Source: CAILHX01 sp046155285 (GTDB lineage Bacteria > Pseudomonadota > Gammaproteobacteria > Burkholderiales > Methylophilaceae). From it: a DNA stretch of 64,000 nucleotides. Position numbers and translations under genes: made by a program. Position 1 is the first letter of the stretch; every line of letters begins with the position of its first letter. A model generated the notes under the pieces. The model was not told the origin of the DNA. It did not search any database and was given only the letters and a program-made list of their open reading frames with translations. The stretch is from assembly GCA_046155285.1 (NCBI GenBank), contig JBJXEA010000026.1, positions 1-64,000 on the forward strand. Direction: 5' to 3'. Of this stretch, positions 26,324 through 33,199 are shown in pieces.

Positions 26324-26371
26324 TTGGAATGCTTATCTCTAAGCCTCAATTAGGTTGATACAGCTGTTCTT

Positions 26372-26785
26372 CTAGGCGGGCTGTGCAGCCCCTTCTTTCA
26401 TCAATCGCGCCATGAGTTCGTAGGCTTCAATCCAGGCCTCACGCACCTCTGGTGTAAAAATCTCACGCAAACATTGCGCTAAAGCCCAGATCAAGGCTTC
26501 CCCTGCCGAATCGTAATGACTGTCTAGCACCCCATAATGAACATGACGTTGGCCGCTGGCAGCAAGCACTGGCGCAAGTTTCTCCGGTTGATTCAAGCCT
26601 GTGGTTACCAAGGCGAGCATGGCGCGTAGGCGGTGTCCCTGTTCTTGAAAATCCATTTTGAATAAAGTGCGCAAGGACGGATCAAGCTCAAACAATCGTC
26701 CATAAAACAAGATGGTCACAGCGTCACCTAAAGGCTGAGTCATTGACCAAGTTTTGTTCACTAATGAAATCTGATGCGGTGTCAT
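26372..26785 (-). CDS. Single-domain globin
   Basis: A 137-residue globin of the Vitreoscilla hemoglobin/flavohemoglobin-head type. The sequence shows LFYGRLFELDPSLRTLFK and the proximal-histidine segment ASGQRHVHYGVLDSHY, with a C-terminal helix (VREAWIEAYELMARLM). No reductase domain is attached. Placed between the TMADH gene (56 bases) and the Fe-S protein gene (48 bases), it should be co-expressed with them. Possible roles are oxygen delivery to the O2-using demethylase, NO or peroxide protection, or redox sensing; none is shown. Confidence 0.85.
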   Translation of the reverse strand: MTPHQISLVNKTWSMTQPLGDAVTILFYGRLFELDPSLRTLFKMDFQEQGHRLRAMLALVTTGLNQPEKLAPVLAASGQRHVHYGVLDSHYDSAGEALIWALAQCLREIFTPEVREAWIEAYELMARLMKEGAAQPA

Positions 26786-26841
26786 GTTGTTGATTCTCAG
26801 ATTGCCGCCACGTTTGCGCGTGGCGGCTTTCCTTAATCAAA

Positions 26842-29034
26842 TCAAGTTTTGTACTCAATCTTGAACGTACCACCCGGCATATGCGGAGCGCCCCATACCG
26901 CCACTTCCCGTTTATAAGGTAATGGGTATTGAGGATTGGCTTCCTCAATCTCGCGTGCCAGACGATGGCCTGTAAACGTCGCGTCAGCCATCAGGCGTGG
27001 AGCCTCTGCGTCACCTATCAGGTAAACATCTTTGATGCCATTGGCTTTCCATTCACTTTCGCGGGCTTTCAATTCACGATGGAGCGTATCTTCAGAATGG
27101 CGACCTGTGACGAGTATCAATGAGTCGAACTCCAGCCATTGATGAGTCTTGTTCGCATCCCGCGGAGATACGCCAGGTCCGCGATAGCTACGTTTGGATC
27201 CATCACCCCAGATGTTATAAATCTCTAACCTGCCTTTTTCAATCTTGGAGCAGAAATGGTCGCCCATTTCATTGACATGCAACTCATGCAGACGGCGCAT
27301 CATGTTGGGATATTCCAAAGTGAAATGCATATAGTTAGCCAGATGTACACCGGAAACGATGGTAACTTCGTGCCCTGCTGCAGCCATCTTTTCGGCTAGG
27401 CTCGGTGCCATAAAGTAGGTATCGGCGTTGAGTATGACCACGCGTTTACCTATCTTTTTCTTGCCTTCGAACACCTGCTCTGGTGTTAATTGGTCTGGTT
27501 GAGAAGCATCTGCTCCAGGAATCGCCTCATGCGTCAAACAGTTGTTACCATCGGTGTTCCATGAAGAGCCGGTGGCAATCACTACCTTATCCGCACCATA
27601 TTGAAGAACGTCATCCGCAGTCAGTCTTTTTTGACCCAAGGCGATCTGGCTATCCTTGTTTTTCTTCACCAATTTATTGAGTTGAGTTTCACGGTAGTCA
27701 CGGTGATAACTCCATTCACCCAGACCAGGTAAAGTGGCTGCCGCATTGATATGACCACCGATTTTTTCAGCACTGTCCACAAGATGGACGATAAATCCCT
27801 TTTCCATTAACACGCGTGCGCATTCAGAACCGGATGGACCAGCACCCACTACCAATACTGAATCTTTGGAACTGGTCTTGGGGAATTGCTCTGGGTGCCA
27901 GCCACGACGGTATTCTTCTCCAGCGGTTGCATTCTGCGTACAGATCATCGGAGGGCCACCGATTTCCCAACGGGAGATACATACGTTACAGCCGATACAA
28001 ACGCGAATATCGTCATAACGACCTTCTTGTATCTTTTGCGGTAGGAATGGATCCGAAATTGATGGTCTCGCACAACCGATGATATCGGCGTAGCCCTTGG
28101 TGACAATCTCGGTCATTTTTTCTGGGTCAGTGTAGCGACCCACGCCCAGCACAGGCTTCTTTGAAACCTGTTTTACAAACTTGGTCCATGGAACTTGGTG
28201 GCCTTGTTGATAGAAGCGGGAAGGGCCTGCATCTTCACCCCATTCTGCGATATCGCCCACGTCCACATCCCACAGATCCACCAATGGATCAGCCAGTTCA
28301 ATGAACTTCATGCCGTCCACTTCCACTTCGATCTGACCGGGACCATAAATAGTATCTACTGCGAAGCGGGTAGCGATTGCGCAATCTTTACCTACTGCGT
28401 GGCGTACCTTTTCCAGTGTTTCCAACCAGAAACGCGCACGATTCTCCAGTGAGCCACCATACTTATCGGTACGTTTGTTGTAGTAGGGATTGAGAAATTG
28501 CAATGGCAAATAAGAGTGTGCGCCGTAGACATACACAATATCAAAACCGGCATCACGGGAGCGTTTGGCGGCATCAACGTAATATTGCTGAACCTGCGCG
28601 ATTTCACTCAGATCCATCTCTTTACAATAGGTCAGTGTTTCAAATTCAGAAGCATATTGACTAGGGCCTTTTGCAGTGGCACGGGATTCCATATTGGGGG
28701 CATGTGCGCCGCCGTACCAGAGTTCGACTCCAGCCAAAGCGCCAAATTTGTGCACTTCGTCGGTCATCGCTTTCAGATTACGCACGTCGCCTTCATCCCA
28801 GATGCGCGCTGAAAGTCTATGCGTGTCGTCGGACTCTGGATGAATAGAGCAATATTCGGTATTCATTGCCGCCCAGCCGCCTTCAGCCTTCATGGAACGG
28901 TGCGCTGCCTGAAAGCCAGGCTTATCAGAACCGGCACCGATACAGTGTGGCACTTGATAAAAACGATTGCGTAAAGTTTTAGGGCCGATTTGGATAGGTT
29001 CAAACAGAATGTCGTGCTTTGGATCGCGTGCCAT
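26842..29034 (-). CDS. tmd: Trimethylamine dehydrogenase
   Basis: A 730-residue iron-sulfur flavoprotein that oxidises trimethylamine to dimethylamine and formaldehyde. In mature numbering (initiator Met removed) I counted the residues known for the Methylophilus enzyme. They are Cys30 (6-S-cysteinyl FMN), catalytic Tyr169, His172 and Asp267, the aromatic substrate cage Tyr60, Trp264 and Trp355, and [4Fe-4S] ligands Cys345, Cys348, Cys351 and Cys364. Dimethylamine dehydrogenase carries Gln at 60, so Tyr60 favours trimethylamine. The C-terminal half has an ADP-binding Rossmann fold (VLVVGAGPSGSECARVL). A strong ribosome site (GGAGGA) and palindrome site 4 lie upstream. Electrons go to ETF, encoded in the same array. 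Confidence 0.95.
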   Translation of the reverse strand: MARDPKHDILFEPIQIGPKTLRNRFYQVPHCIGAGSDKPGFQAAHRSMKAEGGWAAMNTEYCSIHPESDDTHRLSARIWDEGDVRNLKAMTDEVHKFGALAGVELWYGGAHAPNMESRATAKGPSQYASEFETLTYCKEMDLSEIAQVQQYYVDAAKRSRDAGFDIVYVYGAHSYLPLQFLNPYYNKRTDKYGGSLENRARFWLETLEKVRHAVGKDCAIATRFAVDTIYGPGQIEVEVDGMKFIELADPLVDLWDVDVGDIAEWGEDAGPSRFYQQGHQVPWTKFVKQVSKKPVLGVGRYTDPEKMTEIVTKGYADIIGCARPSISDPFLPQKIQEGRYDDIRVCIGCNVCISRWEIGGPPMICTQNATAGEEYRRGWHPEQFPKTSSKDSVLVVGAGPSGSECARVLMEKGFIVHLVDSAEKIGGHINAAATLPGLGEWSYHRDYRETQLNKLVKKNKDSQIALGQKRLTADDVLQYGADKVVIATGSSWNTDGNNCLTHEAIPGADASQPDQLTPEQVFEGKKKIGKRVVILNADTYFMAPSLAEKMAAAGHEVTIVSGVHLANYMHFTLEYPNMMRRLHELHVNEMGDHFCSKIEKGRLEIYNIWGDGSKRSYRGPGVSPRDANKTHQWLEFDSLILVTGRHSEDTLHRELKARESEWKANGIKDVYLIGDAEAPRLMADATFTGHRLAREIEEANPQYPLPYKREVAVWGAPHMPGGTFKIEYKT

Positions 29035-29118
29035 TTCAATTCCTCCGTCAATTAAAAGCGTTGTGATGTGCTGCCATTGTTAGTCCCTGCAAGGCTTCTC
29101 GCAATTCTCCTTAGGATT

Positions 29119-29134
29119 TACCTCTAAGGTAGTA
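29119..29134. promoter_or_regulatory. NarL-like palindrome upstream of TMADH (site 4)
   Basis: Read on the minus strand it is TACTACCTTAGAGGTA, one base different from site 2. The palindromic core is TACCT-CTA-AGGTA. The site lies 84 bases before the TMADH ATG. A shorter palindrome, TCCTTAGGA (29107-29115), sits beside it and may be a second site. Confidence 0.55.
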
Positions 29135-29191
29135 GATGAAGTGGTTGCCAGATATTGCAGTCAGAAGTCTCAGAAAATATTGGGCGTTAAA

Positions 29192-29223
29192 AAAGGCAGG
29201 CGGAAAAATCTCCGCCTGCCTTT
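29192..29223 (-). terminator. Rho-independent terminator after the permease gene
   Basis: AAAGGCAGGCGGA at 29192-29204 pairs exactly with 29211-29223 across a 6-base loop. On the minus strand the stem ends in a TTTTTT run, and it lies 50 bases past the permease stop. It separates the permease unit from the TMADH promoter region. Confidence 0.85.
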
Positions 29224-29272
29224 ATTCAAAGCCTCCGACTAGTTAGGAGCAATCCAGTCGGCAACACTTACA

Positions 29273-30883
29273 TCAGGAAACCAGATAGTTCGAGTAATAA
29301 ACTACAAACACTCCGGCGACTAAAGCCAAGTAAGGCAACATGCCGGCTTTATTAGTAACCCCACCCTCATTCCCTACAAGATGCATATCTTCCAACATGG
29401 CTTGCGGGAATACACCCTTGTCTTGAACGTAATGGCGATACAAAAAGACCGGGATGATCAATGCTGCGAAGATCAGACCCACCTTCAAGGTGCCTGCACC
29501 CCAAACGTTGGCTCCTGCACCCATCAATGCCAGATTGACAAAGCCAAGGAAGCCACCTAGTACTAGCAGAATGGTAGGTGCTTTATAAGGACGCTCCCAG
29601 CCTGAACGATCCATGCGATGAATCCAACCGGAATTTAGGTTGAGAAAATTGAAGATGATGTAGCCTACATTTGACGCAGCCAGAATGAATACATAATCGG
29701 ACATCAACAACAGAACCAAGTTGAAGCAAAGGTCCGTCCACATGGCTCTGGTGGGAGCGCCATGCTCATTCACATGCGAAAGATATTTGGGCAACCATCC
29801 GTCAGCGGATGCTTGGTACAAAGTCCGTGAAGATCCGGCCATTGAAGTCATAATGGCTAGCAACAGAGCCAATACCAACATAATTACAAGTATGTTAGCT
29901 ACAAAAGCACCTCCACCCAGCATCCCAGAAAGCGCAGCGGCGACACCCATGCCGCTATAGATGTCAGGGGCTAACATCCCTTCAAGCCCAAGGTGACCTT
30001 GAAATGCAATCGGTACCAAGGTAAATACAGCGATACAAAGCAAGCCAGAATAGAAAATCGCCTTGAAAGTGTCAGTCTTAGGGTTTTTGAATTCTCGGGT
30101 ATAACAGACCGCAGTTTCAAAACCATAAGTTGACCAAGCTGCGATGAAAAGACCACCTGCCATCAACGTCCAGCCCGGAAGATCCCAAGCTCCATCAATC
30201 ACTTTGCCAGCAGCATCATGCGCCAATGGCAGGTTGGGGAAAAAGTTGGCAGATGGCAGATCGCCAGTAATGAAAGGCACTATCCCGATCAACATCAGGG
30301 GAATAAGAGCTGTTACCCCAAGTATTGTAGTTGCCTTCGCTGATCGCAGAATTCCGCCATGCTGGATTGAGAATACGGTAAGCAAGAGTGCTGCGCCAAG
30401 GACAAAGGTTGCGTTGATACGCAGCACCAAACCATCCTTGATTCCACCCAGATCCAGCAGGGTAATCTGCCAAGTATTAATCATGGCATCTGGTGCGAAC
30501 AGTGCGCTCAGAATATAACCCGCCGCAAGTCCGGAACCGATGGCGAGCACTGGCGACCAAGCAAACCAGTTGCACCATACTGAAACCGGCGCAACGAATT
30601 TACTGTATCTCACCCAAGCGACTGCGCCATAGACTGAAGCACCACCTGACTTATGTGGAAACAAGCCTGCGATTTCCGCATAAGTAAATGCTTGAATAAA
30701 ACCAAAGGCGATAGAAACTGCCCATACGATCCAAGCTGGTTTACCGACAGTGGCAGAAATCGCCCCCATCGAGAATAGCACCAAGGCTGGAACGCCACTG
30801 GCTACCCAGAATGCCCCTTTCCAGTCAATCTTACGATGAAGACTCGCGCTTGCATCCGCTGTCATTGCATCACTATTTTCCAA
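29273..30883 (-). CDS. APC-family amine/amino-acid permease
   Basis: A 536-residue membrane protein with about 12-14 hydrophobic helices of the amino acid-polyamine-organocation superfamily. The N-terminal helix pair and GAISATVGKPAWIVW fit the family. The frame extends to a GTG at 30913, but I prefer the TTG at 30883, which has AAGGGG six bases upstream on the minus strand. It lies upstream of TMADH with its own terminator and palindromic site 3. Likely cargo is a methylated amine or related cation; this is context-based, since the family is broad. Confidence 0.82.
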   Translation of the reverse strand: MENSDAMTADASASLHRKIDWKGAFWVASGVPALVLFSMGAISATVGKPAWIVWAVSIAFGFIQAFTYAEIAGLFPHKSGGASVYGAVAWVRYSKFVAPVSVWCNWFAWSPVLAIGSGLAAGYILSALFAPDAMINTWQITLLDLGGIKDGLVLRINATFVLGAALLLTVFSIQHGGILRSAKATTILGVTALIPLMLIGIVPFITGDLPSANFFPNLPLAHDAAGKVIDGAWDLPGWTLMAGGLFIAAWSTYGFETAVCYTREFKNPKTDTFKAIFYSGLLCIAVFTLVPIAFQGHLGLEGMLAPDIYSGMGVAAALSGMLGGGAFVANILVIMLVLALLLAIMTSMAGSSRTLYQASADGWLPKYLSHVNEHGAPTRAMWTDLCFNLVLLLMSDYVFILAASNVGYIIFNFLNLNSGWIHRMDRSGWERPYKAPTILLVLGGFLGFVNLALMGAGANVWGAGTLKVGLIFAALIIPVFLYRHYVQDKGVFPQAMLEDMHLVGNEGGVTNKAGMLPYLALVAGVFVVYYSNYLVS

Positions 30884-31238
30884 TTTAATCCCCTTTTGAA
30901 TAAAAAAAGCCACAAAAACTGGTTACTTTATTTTCAGCTATCAAAGCCGAGAACCATTTCCGACGGCTGGGTTAACTAGTGATGCCGATAAATAAACAAA
31001 GTTGGCATCGAATGCTGCGACATCAAAATATGCTACTTGAGATAACCGCATTGTTTTTCATTGTCTTGACATCAACATGACACGACAATTATCTATACGG
31101 ATTACTCCTAAAGGGGTATGTCTGGCAATAGGTATTCCTCGAAATTTTCTGGTGGTGATGCTCTCTAAAGCAGCCAAAACAGTGGCTGTGAGAATAAAGC
31201 TTGGAATGTGACTGGAGAATTCTGAGAATCTGGAAAAA
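30884..31238. promoter_or_regulatory. Intergenic region upstream of the permease, with NarL-like site 3
   Basis: About 355 bases with no gene. It carries the 16-mer TACTCCTAAAGGGGTA at 31103-31118, a fully matching NarL 7-2-7 arrangement (TACTCCT-AA-AGGGGTA). It is 219 bases from the permease start, further than the other three sites. Beyond that I see only AT-rich sequence and no gene. On its right lies the 3' end of the tetR gene. Confidence 0.5.
31103..31118. promoter_or_regulatory. NarL 7-2-7 palindrome (site 3)
   Basis: TACTCCT (31103-31109), AA, AGGGGTA (31112-31118). Both halves match the consensus TACYYMT and its complement. This is the cleanest of the four sites. Confidence 0.5.
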
Positions 31239-31862
31239 TTAAACAGATTTTCCCTTAAACCCAATCAGATAAGTGCTTATCAAAAACTCTGCCTCGTCAC
31301 CCAATGAAAAAGATTCCGGACTCATCACCCAGTTAGAAATTAAACCATCTATCAGCGAATGCAAGCCTATGGCGGCGCTATGGGCATTGAGCGTTTTGGG
31401 TAGAGCGTTTTGGTCTATCGCGGCCTGTATGCTTTCTTGCATATGTGCCAGACATCCGGCGCGGCTCTCCAGTTGGCGTTCACGAGCAATGACCATGTCA
31501 TCTACCAACTCGCATTTGTGATTCACAATTTCAAATACACGCTGGCTTTTTTCGTCAACAGCGATATGTTTAAGGACACCAACAGCTGCGGTTTGGATGA
31601 ACTGTAGTGGTGTGGCGTTTTGTTCTGCGCCGAGTTTTTCCACCATCGCGTCTATCGGCATTTCTACGCGCTCCAGCATGGCGTGAAACAAATCTGCTTT
31701 GTTCTTGAAATGCCAATACACTGCGCCGCGGGTCAAATCTGCGGCTTGGGCGATTTCTGCGAGAGAAGTACGTGCTACCCCTTTTGCATTAAATACCACT
31801 TCAGCGGCATCCAAAAGCCGGTTGCGAGTGATTTCTGCATCTTCTTTGGTGCGTCTGGGCAT
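31239..31862 (-). CDS. TetR/AcrR-family repressor of the RND pump
   Basis: A 207-residue repressor. The helix-turn-helix is near residues 28-50 (SLAEIAQAADLTRGAVYWHFKNKADLF). The start ATG at 31862 (PRRTKEDAEITRNRLLDAA) is preferred over an upstream start at 31973, because the extension would run through the operator and AT-rich intergenic DNA. It is divergent from the adaptor gene, with an AcrR-like operator between them. Ligand-binding residues lie in the C-terminal half and cannot be assigned by eye. Substrates are expected to be toxic lipophilic compounds. Confidence 0.9.
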   Translation of the reverse strand: MPRRTKEDAEITRNRLLDAAEVVFNAKGVARTSLAEIAQAADLTRGAVYWHFKNKADLFHAMLERVEMPIDAMVEKLGAEQNATPLQFIQTAAVGVLKHIAVDEKSQRVFEIVNHKCELVDDMVIARERQLESRAGCLAHMQESIQAAIDQNALPKTLNAHSAAIGLHSLIDGLISNWVMSPESFSLGDEAEFLISTYLIGFKGKSV

Positions 31863-31896
31863 AATTTTTTTACTTGAATTATTATAAAAATTCACT

Positions 31897-31922
31897 TTAC
31901 ATACATGCGTGAATGTATGTAA
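31897..31922. promoter_or_regulatory. AcrR-like operator between repressor and RND pump
   Basis: Perfect 10-bp arms, TTACATACAT and ATGTATGTAA, separated by GCGTGA. From memory the inner 24 bases match the E. coli acrAB operator at about 22 positions. It lies between the divergent TetR start (31862) and adaptor start (31995), so it can control both. Confidence 0.85.
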
Positions 31923-31994
31923 GATTAGCACAATTCGATGCAAATTCGCAACAAAAAATACCGTAAAAGGCACGTAAAATACAAGGGTTAATCC

Positions 31995-33188
31995 ATGATT
32001 TTTAAGATAAAAAACAATCTGTTAGAGCCACTCTTAGTGATGGCTATCACGCTGGCGCTGACTGCTTGCAAGCCCAAAGATGATGCCCCAGCCCAAGGCG
32101 GCATGCAGATGCCAACGCCGCAAGTGACGATACTAGTAGCAACTCCCCAATCAGTGGATGTAAGCATGGAATATACCGGGCAAATTGCGGGTATCCGCGA
32201 TGCTGAAGTGAGAGCGCGGGTGACGGGCATGTTGTTGCGGCGCAATTATGTCGAGGGTGCGGTGGTGAAAGCGGGTCAATCTCTGTTCAGTATAGACCCA
32301 GCGCCCTACCAAGCAGCATTGGCGAGGGCAGAGGCGGATATTGCGAGTGCTGAGGCCAAGCACGCACAAGCTATACGTGATGTAGAGCGCTTGAAACCGC
32401 TGATTGAAGCTAAAGCTATTTCACAAAAAGACTACGACGATGCTACATCCAGCGAACAAATCTCAGCAGCAGCGGTGAAATCTGCCCAAGCGCAGATGAG
32501 TGATGCACGGCGTAATTTGAGTTATACCGCCGTTGCTGCGCCGATTTCTGGCGTGACCGGGCGCATTCAGGTGACCGAAGGTTCGCTGGTGTCTGGTCCT
32601 GAAGTGTTGCTCACTACCATCACGCAAACCAGCCCTATCTACGCTATTGCCAGCGTGTCGGATAACGACCAGCTCCGTTTGAATAAGGACGTAGAAGCCA
32701 AGCAGTTACAGCTCCCCAAAGACGGTAAATTCGACGTATCGGTCAAACTCGCCGACGGCACGCTTTATCCACACAGCGGTAAGGTCAATTTCTCTGACAT
32801 CCGCTTGAATCCTAGCACTGGCACCAGTGAAGTACGGGCGGCGCTAGCTAACGATGATGGCGTGTTGCGCCCGGGACAGTTTGTACGCGTGACTTTGAGT
32901 GGCGCTAAACGCTTGAATGCGCTGCTCGTGCCGCAACGCGCCGTGCTGGAAGGCCCGCAGGGTAAGTTCGTGTATGTGGTGGATGCTCAAAGCAAAGCAG
33001 AATCGCGTCCGGTAGAAGTGGGCGACTGGTCAGGCGAGCAGTGGGTGGTGAATAAAGGCTTGCAGGCAGGCGAGAAGGTGATTGTGGACGGCGTAGTGAA
33101 GATTGGACCGGGAGCTCCTGTGAAGGTGACGGAGACGCTTAAAGCAGGCGTTGAAAAATCTGCCGCAGCACCTCCTGCTAATCAATAA
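31995..33188 (+). CDS. RND efflux periplasmic adaptor (MexA/AcrA family)
   Basis: A 397-residue membrane-fusion lipoprotein. The lipobox LALTAC, with cysteine near residue 25, follows a basic start. A lipoyl and coiled-coil hairpin (RVTGMLLRRNYVEGAVVKAGQSLFSIDPAPYQAALARAEADIASAEAKH) and a barrel domain follow. It links the RND pump to the outer-membrane channel. Ribosome site AAGGG precedes the ATG. The three-gene operon is adaptor, pump, channel, in order. Confidence 0.94.
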   Translation: MIFKIKNNLLEPLLVMAITLALTACKPKDDAPAQGGMQMPTPQVTILVATPQSVDVSMEYTGQIAGIRDAEVRARVTGMLLRRNYVEGAVVKAGQSLFSIDPAPYQAALARAEADIASAEAKHAQAIRDVERLKPLIEAKAISQKDYDDATSSEQISAAAVKSAQAQMSDARRNLSYTAVAAPISGVTGRIQVTEGSLVSGPEVLLTTITQTSPIYAIASVSDNDQLRLNKDVEAKQLQLPKDGKFDVSVKLADGTLYPHSGKVNFSDIRLNPSTGTSEVRAALANDDGVLRPGQFVRVTLSGAKRLNALLVPQRAVLEGPQGKFVYVVDAQSKAESRPVEVGDWSGEQWVVNKGLQAGEKVIVDGVVKIGPGAPVKVTETLKAGVEKSAAAPPANQ

Positions 33189-33199
33189 GGCTCGCCAAC

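Noticed and set aside
26842..29034. Dimethylamine dehydrogenase as the identity of the TMADH-like gene
   Set aside because: Tyr60 of the trimethylammonium cage is kept, whereas DMADH has Gln at this position.
31863..31973. N-terminal extension of the TetR repressor
   Set aside because: It would translate the operator and AT-rich promoter; the PRRTKEDAE start at 31862 is the family-like one.
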